From Gemmatimonadales bacterium UBA4718 (GTDB taxonomy: Bacteria > Gemmatimonadota > Gemmatimonadetes > Gemmatimonadales > Gemmatimonadaceae): a stretch of DNA of 8,238 nt. Below are positions 1 through 7,095 of this stretch, piece after piece. The notes beneath the pieces are model-generated. The model was not told the DNA's origin, ran no database searches, and worked only from the letters and a program-made list of their open reading frames with translations. The position numbers were made by a program, and so were the translations under genes. The stretch's first letter is position 1; the number at the start of each line of letters is the position of its first letter. Where the stretch lies: contig DHJO01000083.1 of the NCBI GenBank assembly GCA_002404375.1, positions 19,744 through 27,981 on the forward strand, given 5' to 3'.

Positions 1-590
1 AGAATCGCCGAGACGTCGCTGGCGACGTAGTACTCGCCGTCGCCGAGCCCGATGAGAAGCGGGCTGCCCTTTCTTGCCGCGACGATCTTGTTCCTGTCCT
101 TGCTGGAGACGACGGCGATTCCGTAAGTGCCCTCGATCTGCCAGAGCGCCTCGATCACCGCGTCCTCGAGATTTCCGTCGAAGGCTTCCTCAATCAGGTG
201 GGCGATGACTTCGGTATCGGTTTCGGAGACGAAGGTGTGGCCGTGCGCGATCAGCTCCTTCTTGAGCGTGCCGGAGTTCTCGATGATGCCGTTGTGGACG
301 ACGGCGATGTTGCCCTTGCAGTCAATGTGAGGATGGGCGTTGCACTCGTTCGGGGCTCCGTGTGTCGCCCAGCGGGTGTGGCCGATGCCCAAATCGCCGA
401 CGACCGGACTGGCATTGAGCGCTGCTTCGAGTCGTGAGATTTTCCCCGCGGCTTTACGCGTCTCGACGCCTGAGCCGTTCATCACCGCCACTCCGGCAGA
501 GTCATAGCCGCGGTATTCCATCCGCTTCAATCCTTCGAGCAGAAGCGGCGTCGCGCCGCGCGATCCGATGTAGCCAATTATGCCGCACAT
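1..590 (-). CDS. glmS: Glutamine--fructose-6-phosphate aminotransferase, N-terminal part (3' end beyond window)
   Basis: GlmS converts fructose-6-P and glutamine to glucosamine-6-P in the cytoplasm, the first committed step to UDP-GlcNAc. Reading the minus strand from the ATG at 588-590 gives 196 complete codons, open to the window edge. The N-terminus MCGIIGYIG puts the glutaminase nucleophile at Cys2, exposed once Met is removed, which fixes the start. Other class II glutamine amidotransferase motifs follow: EYRGYDSAG (about 25-33), HTRWATHG (71-78), HNGIIEN (99-105) and SETDTE (122-127). Only the glutaminase domain is present here; the two SIS isomerase domains of the usual ~600-residue protein lie outside. 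A weak AAGAG sits 5 nt before the start. It lies 22 nt downstream of glmM on the same strand, so the two probably form an operon. PurF and AsnB also begin MCGI, but the EYRGYDSAG context and the glmM neighbour favour GlmS. Confidence 0.96.
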   Translation of the reverse strand, partial: MCGIIGYIGSRGATPLLLEGLKRMEYRGYDSAGVAVMNGSGVETRKAAGKISRLEAALNASPVVGDLGIGHTRWATHGAPNECNAHPHIDCKGNIAVVHNGIIENSGTLKKELIAHGHTFVSETDTEVIAHLIEEAFDGNLEDAVIEALWQIEGTYGIAVVSSKDRNKIVAARKGSPLLIGLGDGEYYVASDVSAI

Positions 591-612
591 ATGAGCTCTT
601 GTTGACTGTACT

Positions 613-1992
613 CTATCTGGTGAGCGCCTCAACCGGCTTGCGACAGTCGCGGACGAGTTTCTCCGCCTCTGCTGCGGAGGGCGCCTCTGCTATTACACGC
701 ACGATTGGTTCCGTCCCGGAGGGGCGAATGTGCACCCAGCGATCGGGCCAGGTGAGCCTCAAGCCGTCCTGGGTGTCGGCCTCGGCGTCGGGGAAGGCTT
801 TCCTGAGGGCCTCGTACACCGTGTCGAGGGGCGCGTTCGGCCTGTCCAGCTTGTCCTTGACGATAATGTAGCGCGGGTAGGACGCAACGATCTTGGAGAG
901 CGGCCTCTTTTCGCCCTCCTCCAGCAGCAACTGTAGGATCAGCGCAGCACCGACTGGTGCATCGCGGCCAAGGTGGAGCTCGGAGAGAATGACGCCTCCG
1001 TTCCCTTCTCCACCGATGGGTGCCCCTTCTGCCCGCATTCTTGTGGCAACGTTTACCTCACCCACGGGCGCGCGAATAACCCTGGTTCCCGCCTCGGCTG
1101 CGATGTCATCGACGATCCTGCTCGTAGAGAGGTTGGTTACGACTGGACCTTTGCGGTGTCGCAGCACGACCTTCGCCGCGAGAGCGAGGGTGTAGTCCTC
1201 ACCGATCGCCACGCCCTCGTCCGAAACGAGTGCGAGTCGATCGACGTCCGGATCAACTGCCATTCCGAGGTCGCAGTGCGAGTCCTGCACGAGCTTTTGC
1301 AGCTCGCCCAGATTCTCCGGAACCGGTTCCGGCGGACGCGGGAATCTGCCGTCAGGCTCCATGTTGATCGTCGCCAGCTTGCAGCCAAGGAGCTCGAGGA
1401 GAACCGGCATGAACACGCCGCCGGCCCCGCGCACGCAATCCAGGCCAACCCGGAAGCCGCGCTTTCTTATTCCTTCCACGTCGAGAAACGGCAGGGCGAG
1501 AATCCTTTCGATGTGCTCCCGCGCGGCGTCCTTGTCGGCCGAGACGGTGCCGAGCCTGTCCCAGGTCGCGCGCGGGATATTTCCGTCCACGACTTTTCGC
1601 ATGTCGGCCGCTTCGGCGCCGTCGAGAAACAATCCCGAAGGTCCGATGAACTTGAGGGCATTCCACTCGATCGGGTTGTGACTCGCTGTGATGGCGAGAC
1701 CGCCCGCCGCGTGATGGTGCTCTACGGCGAGCTGCACCGTCGGGGTCGGCACCATTCCGATATCGAGGACGTTGCAGCCGACGGACTGGAGCGCTGCGTG
1801 GACCACAGGCTGAAACATTGGACCAGAAACGCGACTATCACGGCCTACGACAATTGTTGCTTTGCCGCCGCTGCGCGCTAGCGCCCAGGCGCCAAACCCG
1901 GCGGCAAACTTGGCCATGACCTCGGGCGTGAGGGCTTCACCAACACGCCCGCGCACGCCGGAGACGCTCACCATCAGTCCTTCATAGGCCAT
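613..1992 (-). CDS. glmM: Phosphohexomutase, probable phosphoglucosamine mutase
   Basis: This 459-residue cytoplasmic enzyme belongs to the alpha-D-phosphohexomutase family and probably isomerises glucosamine-6-P to glucosamine-1-P. All four active-site elements are visible: the phosphoserine loop TASHNP with catalytic Ser104, the metal loop DPDVDR (247-252), the sugar-specificity loop GGEGNGG (327-333) and the phosphate-binding loop RPSGTEP (423-429). The length is normal. These motifs differ from classical bacterial GlmM, which usually has FGTDGIRG near the N-terminus, SASHNP, DGDGDR and GGEQSGH; here the N-terminus reads SGVRG and the loops look closer to archaeal-type mutases. The GlmM call therefore leans on the adjacent glmS; phosphomannomutase or phosphoglucomutase activity is the alternative. 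The ATG at 1990-1992 has a GAGGGA ribosome site 9 nt upstream. This is the first gene of the minus-strand pair. Confidence 0.87.
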   Translation of the reverse strand: MAYEGLMVSVSGVRGRVGEALTPEVMAKFAAGFGAWALARSGGKATIVVGRDSRVSGPMFQPVVHAALQSVGCNVLDIGMVPTPTVQLAVEHHHAAGGLAITASHNPIEWNALKFIGPSGLFLDGAEAADMRKVVDGNIPRATWDRLGTVSADKDAAREHIERILALPFLDVEGIRKRGFRVGLDCVRGAGGVFMPVLLELLGCKLATINMEPDGRFPRPPEPVPENLGELQKLVQDSHCDLGMAVDPDVDRLALVSDEGVAIGEDYTLALAAKVVLRHRKGPVVTNLSTSRIVDDIAAEAGTRVIRAPVGEVNVATRMRAEGAPIGGEGNGGVILSELHLGRDAPVGAALILQLLLEEGEKRPLSKIVASYPRYIIVKDKLDRPNAPLDTVYEALRKAFPDAEADTQDGLRLTWPDRWVHIRPSGTEPIVRVIAEAPSAAEAEKLVRDCRKPVEALTR

Positions 1993-2126
1993 TCGTGCTT
2001 TTCCCTCGCGTTGCTATTGGGATGATGGAGCAGCCCATAATTTACTCGCACAGAATTCCATCGTGCGCCGAATGGCAGTGCCTCTATTGATTAACTTCCC
2101 CTCAATATCCTCCACGTGACCGGCGA
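1993..2126. promoter_or_regulatory. Divergent intergenic region, likely holding promoters for both flanking operons
   Basis: This 134-nt spacer separates two divergently transcribed operons and is the only non-coding gap longer than 25 nt. It is more AT-rich than its surroundings around 2036-2057 and 2085-2108. A loose plus-strand pair, TTGCTA (2011-2016) and CATAAT (2036-2041), has a 19-nt spacer, longer than ideal. No convincing operator palindrome or riboswitch fold was seen by eye. That promoters lie here is inferred from the gene layout; the exact boxes are uncertain. Confidence 0.45.
2002..2007 (-). promoter_or_regulatory. Ribosome binding site of glmM
   Basis: GAGGGA on the minus strand lies 9 nt before the glmM ATG. 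It is the best Shine-Dalgarno match in the window and supports that start; most other genes here have weak or no matches. Confidence 0.6.
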
Positions 2127-3290
2127 ATGACCCGTATCTTCGAAGAAGACCTGAAGGCGCAGTTCGGCACCCGCGCCATCCACGCCGGGCAGCGCCCCGA
2201 TCTGCTCTCCGGCGCGATCATGACGCCGATATACACGACGTCCACCTACGTCCAGGAAGGACTGGGCAAGAACAAAGGCTACGAGTACGCGAGAGGCAAA
2301 AACCCCACTCGCGAAGCACTCGAGCGGAACGTCGCTGCACTCGAGGGAGGGACCCACGGCTTCGCCTACAGCAGTGGGATGGGCGCCACCGATTCGATCA
2401 TGAAGCTGTTCAAGTCGGGCGACCACATCGTCGCCGGCGAGAGCAGCTACGGCGGAACTTTTCGCCTCTTCGACAAGATCCTGAGGAATTTTGGTCTCTG
2501 CTTCACCTATGTCGACAGCAGAGATCCGCAGCTCGTCGAAGACGCGTGCACCAAGAACACCGTGGCAATCATGATGGAGACGCCGACGAATCCGATGATG
2601 CGCATCACGGACCTCGCCGCCGTCGGCCAAATTGCCAAGCGCAGGAATGCCCTTTTCATCGTCGACAATACTTTCGCGTCTCCCTACTTCCAGCGGCCAT
2701 TCGACTACGGCGCGGACATCGTCTACCACTCGACGACCAAGTATCTGAACGGCCATAGCGACATGGTGGGTGGAATCGCGGTGGTGCGCGATGACGCGCT
2801 CGCCGAGAGAATGCAGTTCATCCTGAATACGTCTGGTGCTGTGCCGGGTGCATTCGACGCCTGGCTCGTGTTGCGCGGGACCAAGACACTTCATTTGCGA
2901 ATGCCGCGTCACGACGAGAATGGGCGCGAGATCGCGGCTTGGCTGGCGGAGAAGATCGGTCACGAGAACGTGATTTATCCCGGACTTCCGTCACACCCGC
3001 AGCACGAGCTGGCGAAGCGGCAGATGAAGGGATTTGGCGGGATGATTTCCGTTCGCACCGGCAGCAAGGACAGAGCCGCGACCATCCTGAGTCGCGTGCG
3101 TGTCTTCTCTCTCGCCGAATCGCTCGGCGGCGTGGAGAGCCTGATCAGCCACCCGGCGTCGATGACGCACGCGTCCGTGCCGCCAGAGCGAAGGGCGGCG
3201 CTTGGATTGACCGATGATCTCCTCCGCCTCTCCTGCGGTGTGGAGGACGTGGGCGATCTGATCGCCGACCTCGAGCAGGCCTTCGGATGA
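2127..3290 (+). CDS. PLP-dependent trans-sulfuration enzyme (cystathionine gamma-synthase/gamma-lyase family)
   Basis: This 387-residue cytoplasmic enzyme of the Cys/Met metabolism PLP family acts on cystathionine, homoserine esters or related sulfur amino acids. It opens with the family signature FGTRAIHAGQ, followed by PIYTTSTY (about 34-41). Also visible are YEYARGKNPTR (52-62), the cofactor-stacking Tyr108 in ESSYGG, TPTNPMM (152-158), PLP-pyridine Asp180 in VDNTFASPY, and the Schiff-base Lys205 in HSTTKYLNGHSD. The C-terminal ESLGGVESLISHP-type motif (331-343) and MTHASVPPE (346-354) are intact. The length matches the family. Close members include cystathionine gamma-synthase, cystathionine gamma-lyase, O-acetylhomoserine sulfhydrylase and methionine gamma-lyase, and substrate cannot be decided from sequence alone. 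The ATG at 2127 is the only plausible start because no in-frame start lies just upstream. It is the first gene of the plus-strand run, and its TGA overlaps the purD ATG. Confidence 0.93.
   Translation: MTRIFEEDLKAQFGTRAIHAGQRPDLLSGAIMTPIYTTSTYVQEGLGKNKGYEYARGKNPTREALERNVAALEGGTHGFAYSSGMGATDSIMKLFKSGDHIVAGESSYGGTFRLFDKILRNFGLCFTYVDSRDPQLVEDACTKNTVAIMMETPTNPMMRITDLAAVGQIAKRRNALFIVDNTFASPYFQRPFDYGADIVYHSTTKYLNGHSDMVGGIAVVRDDALAERMQFILNTSGAVPGAFDAWLVLRGTKTLHLRMPRHDENGREIAAWLAEKIGHENVIYPGLPSHPQHELAKRQMKGFGGMISVRTGSKDRAATILSRVRVFSLAESLGGVESLISHPASMTHASVPPERRAALGLTDDLLRLSCGVEDVGDLIADLEQAFG
3277..3279 (+). promoter_or_regulatory. Ribosome binding site of purD, inside the upstream gene
   Basis: A short AGG core within GCAGG lies 7 nt before the purD ATG, inside the end of the trans-sulfuration gene. 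It is a minimal match, so initiation at purD probably also relies on coupling through the ATGA stop/start overlap. Confidence 0.4.
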
Positions 3291-4573
3291 AGATTCTGAT
3301 CGTCGGCGGCGGCGGGCGTGAGCACGCGCTCGCCTGGAAGCTGCGCCGCGACGATCCAGACTCCGAGCTCTTTGCCGCACCCGGAAATCCGGGGATCGCT
3401 GCCATCGCGCGCTGCGTGCCGATTGGGCTGGGGAAGCTCGAGGAGCTGGCGGCCTTTGCGGAGAATGAGCGCATCGATCTCACTGTCGTCGGGCCCGAGG
3501 GACCGCTCGAAGCCGGGATCGTCAACCTCTTTCAATCGCGTGGATTGCCGATCTTCGGACCGACGCGCGAAGCAGCCCGGATCGAGACCTCCAAGCGGTT
3601 CGCGAAAGAGCTGATGACACGCGCCGGAGTTCCGACGGCCCGCGCGAGGTATCACACCGATCAGAGGAAGGCGATGCTGTCGTTGGCGGAGTCTGAGACG
3701 CCAGTCGTCGTCAAAGCATCTGGTCTCGCCGCCGGTAAGGGTGTTGTCGTAGCACAGACGGTCGCGGAGGCGGAAGACGCCATTGACGCAATGCTCGGCG
3801 ATCGTGTGTTCGGTGACGCGGGCGGTGAGATTCTGATCGAAGAGTTCATGGAAGGCGAAGAGCTTTCGCTGTTTGTCATCACCGATAGTGTGCGCGCCAT
3901 TCCCCTTCTCGCCGCGCAGGACCACAAGCGGCTTCTCGATGGAGACTTCGGACCCAACACCGGGGGGATGGGGGCTTACGCGCCGACATCGATCGCCACA
4001 CCGGAGCTCATTCGGCAAGTCATGCGCGAGATCATCGAGCCGACTTTGGAGGCGATGCGCGGTGAAGGTTGCCCGTTCAAAGGGCTGCTCTACGCGGGAC
4101 TGATGCTGACGCCGGAAGGCCCGAAGGTAGTCGAGTTCAACTGCCGCTTCGGCGATCCCGAAACGGAGGCGCTGATGCCGTTGATGGACTCATCACTGTT
4201 GGAGCTCATCGCTTCGGTCGCCGGCGGTGGGTCACTCGCCACCTCGCGCGCGCCGGATTGGAAGCCGCTCGCTGCCGTCACCACGGTTGTGGCCGCAGAT
4301 GGGTATCCGGAGAAGCCACGCACCGGAGATGTGATCCGCTTGCCCGATCTCCCAGGCGACGTCCATGTCTTCCACGCGGGCACCGCGCTCAGCCACTCAG
4401 GGGAGCTCGTCACCGCGGGCGGTCGAGTGCTGGCCATTACTGCCGTCGCCGAAGAATTGCTCGAAGCGGCTGAGCACTCGCGCGAGTACGCGGAGCAAGT
4501 CTCGTTCAAAGGGAAGCAGCTCCGCGGCGACATTGGCTGGCGTGAGCTGACTCGCGGTGCCCGAATTACCTGA
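3287..4573 (+). CDS. purD: Phosphoribosylamine--glycine ligase (GAR synthetase)
   Basis: PurD performs the second step of de novo purine synthesis, joining glycine to 5-phosphoribosylamine with ATP to give GAR. The 428-residue protein has the full domain order. The N domain carries a Gly-rich GGGGREHALAW loop (7-17) and GPEGPLEAGI (69-78). The ATP-grasp region carries KASGLAAGKGV (143-153), QDHKR (211-215) and GPNTGGMGAYAP (222-233). The metal-binding stretch is EFNCRFGDPE, with Glu283 and Asn285. The C-terminal domain ends in a DIGWREL stretch matching the usual DIG.RAL pattern. The length is typical. Its ATG overlaps the preceding TGA by 4 nt, and its own end overlaps mutM by 17 nt. No other purine genes are in view, so purD sits in a mixed operon rather than a pur cluster. 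Confidence 0.98.
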   Translation: MKILIVGGGGREHALAWKLRRDDPDSELFAAPGNPGIAAIARCVPIGLGKLEELAAFAENERIDLTVVGPEGPLEAGIVNLFQSRGLPIFGPTREAARIETSKRFAKELMTRAGVPTARARYHTDQRKAMLSLAESETPVVVKASGLAAGKGVVVAQTVAEAEDAIDAMLGDRVFGDAGGEILIEEFMEGEELSLFVITDSVRAIPLLAAQDHKRLLDGDFGPNTGGMGAYAPTSIATPELIRQVMREIIEPTLEAMRGEGCPFKGLLYAGLMLTPEGPKVVEFNCRFGDPETEALMPLMDSSLLELIASVAGGGSLATSRAPDWKPLAAVTTVVAADGYPEKPRTGDVIRLPDLPGDVHVFHAGTALSHSGELVTAGGRVLAITAVAEELLEAAEHSREYAEQVSFKGKQLRGDIGWRELTRGARIT

Positions 4574-5384
4574 GACCGAGACAATCGCGCGCGACCTCGA
4601 CGGCGCGATCAGCGGACGGAAGATCACGAGTGTCTCCGTCCGCAAAGCTGACGTCTTGCGCGAAGTGACGGTCCGCGCGCTAGGGAAGAAATTGCGCAAC
4701 GCGACGATTGTCCGCAGTTGGCGGCGCGCCAAGCTCGTGGTGCTCGATCTCGATACCGGTGACCGTCTCGTGGTACAGCCGCGCTTTACCGGCGCGCTGC
4801 TGATAGACGATGGCGGCTTCACCGGCTCGGAGCTCAGCTATTCCGCGTTACGTCTTGAGCTCGATGATGGTCGCTCTTTGCACTACGCCGATGTTCGTCG
4901 CCTCGGTACAGTCGCGCTTATGAATGCGAAACGTTTCGACGAGTACTCGGGGAAACTCGGCATCGAGCCACTTGACCGTGCATTTACTGGCAAGCATCTA
5001 TCGGGAGTTCTTCGGGCGAGTACTCAGGCAGTGAAGAAAATATTAATGGAGCAGAGCAAAATCGCAGGCATCGGAAACATCTACGCAAACGAAGCACTCT
5101 GGCGCGCGGGTATCGATCCGTCGCGCCCGGCTGCCTCGGTGTCGCTCGAGGAAGCGGAGCTGCTGCGCGACTCGATCGTAGGCGTTCTCGGTGAGGCGAT
5201 CGAAGCGCGAGGAACCAGTTTTCGCGACTACCGTGATGCGCGTGGCAAGCGCGGGTCCTTCGTCGACATGCTCGATGCGTACGGCCGAGCGGGCCTCCCC
5301 TGTCACCGCTGTGGGGCCAAGCTGGTCTCCACCCACGCGATCGACGGCCGCGCCACGACCATGTGCGTGAAGTGTCAGCACTAG
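4557..5384 (+). CDS. mutM: Formamidopyrimidine-DNA glycosylase (8-oxoguanine glycosylase/AP lyase)
   Basis: This base-excision repair enzyme removes 8-oxoG and FaPy lesions and nicks the abasic site. The 275-residue protein starts PELPETET after the initiator: Pro2 is the catalytic N-terminal nucleophile and Glu3 the general acid, so the GTG at 4557 must be the true start. Lys59 in RRAKL matches E. coli Lys57. The helix-two-turn-helix motif includes AGIGNIYANEAL (170-181), whose GNIY favours Fpg over Nei. The lesion-loop region GTSFRDYRDARG (219-230) follows. The C-terminal zinc finger is complete (Cys249, Cys252, Cys270, Cys273) with Arg265 in GRATT. Unusual points: the canonical HLGM(S/T)G reads QPRFTG (Phe77 for Met) and DPRRFG reads DVRRLG (Leu116 for Phe), so two of three void-filling residues differ from E. 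coli. It overlaps purD by 17 nt, lacks a clear ribosome site and is probably translationally coupled. Confidence 0.95.
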   Translation: MPELPETETIARDLDGAISGRKITSVSVRKADVLREVTVRALGKKLRNATIVRSWRRAKLVVLDLDTGDRLVVQPRFTGALLIDDGGFTGSELSYSALRLELDDGRSLHYADVRRLGTVALMNAKRFDEYSGKLGIEPLDRAFTGKHLSGVLRASTQAVKKILMEQSKIAGIGNIYANEALWRAGIDPSRPAASVSLEEAELLRDSIVGVLGEAIEARGTSFRDYRDARGKRGSFVDMLDAYGRAGLPCHRCGAKLVSTHAIDGRATTMCVKCQH

Positions 5385-5385
5385 A

Positions 5386-6492
5386 ATGATTCGCGGCACT
5401 CCGCGTATGGAGCACCAGCCAACGAGCGATGCGCAGCTCGCCCTGATGAGGTCGACTGTAAAGGACAGCGCTGCCGACCGGCCCGGCATCTATCGAATGT
5501 TGTCGAGCGAGGGCGAAGTCTTATACGTCGGGAAATCGAAGCGGGTGCGCTCGCGGCTTCTCAGCTATTTCCGGTGCGCGTATCCGGAGGACAAGGGCGC
5601 GCGCATCCTGCGATCGGCCGACAAGATCGAGTGGGAATACACGCCGAGTGAATTCGCGGCGCTATTGCAGGAGCTGAGGCTTATCAAGCGCTTCCGGCCG
5701 CGCTACAACGTCGCGATGAAGCGCGACGCGCGGCACTACTCCTTCATCAAGCTCACGAAAGGTCCGGCCCCAAAGCTCATCGTGGTTCGCGGCGCGTCGG
5801 GTGAGGACGCGAGCATCTACTACGGCCCGTTCGTCGGCGCACAGCGAGTGGGAGAAGCCGTCCGAGAGCTCAACGATGCAGTGATGCTCCGCGATTGTCG
5901 AACCGACCTGAAGATGTTCTTCAGCGACCAGACGGAGCTGTTCCAGATTTTGCCCCGCACTCCGGGATGCATCCGTCACGAGATCTCCAAATGTCTCGGG
6001 CCCTGCGTCGGCGGATGCTCCGCGGCGGAGTACGACGAGCGAGTGGCGTTGGCGAAAGCGTTTCTCGATGGGTCCAACGACGGACCGCTCGAGATGCTGC
6101 GCGTGCAGATGGAGCGGCTGAGCGCGGAAATGGAATACGAACGGGCCGGGGTTTATCGCGACAAGCTGGAGCGCCTCGAAGCGCTTCGCGCGCAGTTCGG
6201 ACGCTTGAGATTCGCGGTAGAGAATCTTTCGTTCGCGTACACGGTTCCGGGCCACGACGGAGAGGATCGAGTCTATCTCATTCGGCGAGGCGTGGTGCGC
6301 GCGGAGCTGGGAAAGCCAAAGTCATCCAGGGATCGGCGCGGAATGAAGCAGCTGGTGGACGACATCTTCTCGTCAGAGCGCAAGCCGACGACGACGCAGA
6401 TCCCAACTCACGAGATCGACGAGTTGTTGCTGCTCTCGTCCTGGTTCCGAAGATTCCCACAGGAGATGAAGAGGACGAAGCAGGTAAGCTGA
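5386..6492 (+). CDS. Short UvrC-like GIY-YIG endonuclease (Cho-like, lacks the C-terminal nuclease half)
   Basis: This 368-residue protein resembles the N-terminal half of UvrC, which makes the 3' incision in nucleotide excision repair. The GIY-YIG domain is at about 32-110: PGIYRM, LYVGKSKRVRSRLLSYF with probable catalytic Arg57, and LLQELRLIKRFRPRYN with probable catalytic Glu96. A YYGPF motif (145-149) follows. A cysteine-rich stretch has Cys171, Cys195, Cys203, Cys207 and Cys211, matching the region of the UvrC iron-sulfur site. A UVR (UvrB-binding) helix lies at about 240-270. Residues 283-306 resemble the short strand segment that precedes the RNase H-like domain of UvrC. The RNase H-like nuclease and helix-hairpin-helix repeats of ~600-residue UvrC are absent, and the gene ends cleanly, so it looks like a natural short form, as in E. 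coli Cho (~295 residues). It starts 1 nt after mutM; the in-frame ATG at 5407 is an alternative start. Neither has a good ribosome site. Confidence 0.87.
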   Translation: MIRGTPRMEHQPTSDAQLALMRSTVKDSAADRPGIYRMLSSEGEVLYVGKSKRVRSRLLSYFRCAYPEDKGARILRSADKIEWEYTPSEFAALLQELRLIKRFRPRYNVAMKRDARHYSFIKLTKGPAPKLIVVRGASGEDASIYYGPFVGAQRVGEAVRELNDAVMLRDCRTDLKMFFSDQTELFQILPRTPGCIRHEISKCLGPCVGGCSAAEYDERVALAKAFLDGSNDGPLEMLRVQMERLSAEMEYERAGVYRDKLERLEALRAQFGRLRFAVENLSFAYTVPGHDGEDRVYLIRRGVVRAELGKPKSSRDRRGMKQLVDDIFSSERKPTTTQIPTHEIDELLLLSSWFRRFPQEMKRTKQVS

Positions 6493-6495
6493 CCA

Positions 6496-7095
6496 CTACG
6501 CCTCTCCCTCCCACCGCTTGACCAGGTTTTGCTCGACTCCGAGCTGGTCCAGCATTCTCGCAACGACGAAATCGACGAGATCCGAAACCTGTTTCGGCCG
6601 GTGATAAAACCCTGGCGACGCCGGCATCACAACCGCGCCGGCACGCGTGAGTCTGAGCATGTTCTCCAGGTGAATGGCGCTCAGCGGAGTTTCCCTCGGC
6701 ACCAGGATCAGCTTGCGGCGCTCTTTTAACGTGACGTCCGCGGCGCGCTCGATCAGCGAACGGGACGCACCGACGGCAATCGCTGACAGCGTCCCCATCG
6801 AGCAGGGACATACGATCATGCCCCCGGTAAGAGATGACCCCGACGCCGGCGGCGCGCCACGGTCATCGTTCTCAAAGGTCTCGACACACGAATCCCACGC
6901 GTCCCTGCCCGCTGCATCGCGCAGCGCATCCATCGACGAGATACCTACCTCAGTGTCGAGCAAGCGCATCCCGTACTTCGAGACGATGAGCGAAACCGGT
7001 CGATGCGCGGCAATGAGCTGCTGAAGCAATCGCACCGCGTACGGCGCTCCCGATGCTCCGGTAATTCCAACGACGATCGGAGCTGTCGCGCTCAT
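6496..7095 (-). CDS. ubiX: Flavin prenyltransferase (prenyl-FMN synthase)
   Basis: UbiX attaches a dimethylallyl group to FMN, giving the prenylated cofactor used by UbiD-type decarboxylases. The 199-residue protein has the flavodoxin-like nucleotide loop GITGASGAPYA (10-20), the APPASGS loop (81-87), CPCSMGTLSAIA (96-107), SRSLIERAADV (111-121), VPRETPLS (132-139) and the C-terminal PASPGFYHRP (158-167). All are standard UbiX/Pad1 features and the length is typical. Its ATG overlaps the ubiA TGA by 4 nt (ATGA) and ubiD lies just upstream, so enzyme and cofactor maker share an operon. Its stop lies 3 nt from the convergent UvrC-like gene. In futalosine-pathway organisms the equivalent protein is sometimes called MqnM. 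Confidence 0.96.
   Translation of the reverse strand: MSATAPIVVGITGASGAPYAVRLLQQLIAAHRPVSLIVSKYGMRLLDTEVGISSMDALRDAAGRDAWDSCVETFENDDRGAPPASGSSLTGGMIVCPCSMGTLSAIAVGASRSLIERAADVTLKERRKLILVPRETPLSAIHLENMLRLTRAGAVVMPASPGFYHRPKQVSDLVDFVVARMLDQLGVEQNLVKRWEGEA

Noticed and set aside
973..1881. A 302-codon plus-strand open frame opposite glmM
   Set aside because: It is antisense to a well-supported mutase, has no recognisable motifs, and long antisense frames are common opposite GC-rich genes.
2051..2076. Possible operator: near-palindrome around GAATTC and a CCAT/ATGG pair
   Set aside because: The arms are only 4-6 nt, expected by chance in this length.
1993..2126. Possible SAM or other riboswitch before the sulfur amino acid gene
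   Set aside because: No conserved riboswitch core or paired helices were recognised by eye, and the 134-nt spacer must also serve the divergent glmM gene. A covariance-model search would settle it.
2091..2963. A 290-codon minus-strand open frame opposite the trans-sulfuration gene
   Set aside because: It is rich in Arg/His/Val with no family motif and lies opposite a gene with full PLP-enzyme signatures.
2975..4018. A 347-codon minus-strand open frame spanning the purD junction
   Set aside because: It crosses two confirmed genes in antisense, has low-complexity Arg/Ser-rich composition and no recognisable domain.
5662..6255. A 197-codon minus-strand open frame opposite the UvrC-like gene
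   Set aside because: It is a shadow of the GIY-YIG protein's codon pattern and contains no motif of its own.
5895..6521. A 208-codon plus-strand frame that runs past the UvrC-like stop and could suggest a frameshifted extension
   Set aside because: The translation is Arg/Gly-rich noise and does not resemble the UvrC RNase H or HhH domains, so it gives no evidence of a frameshift.
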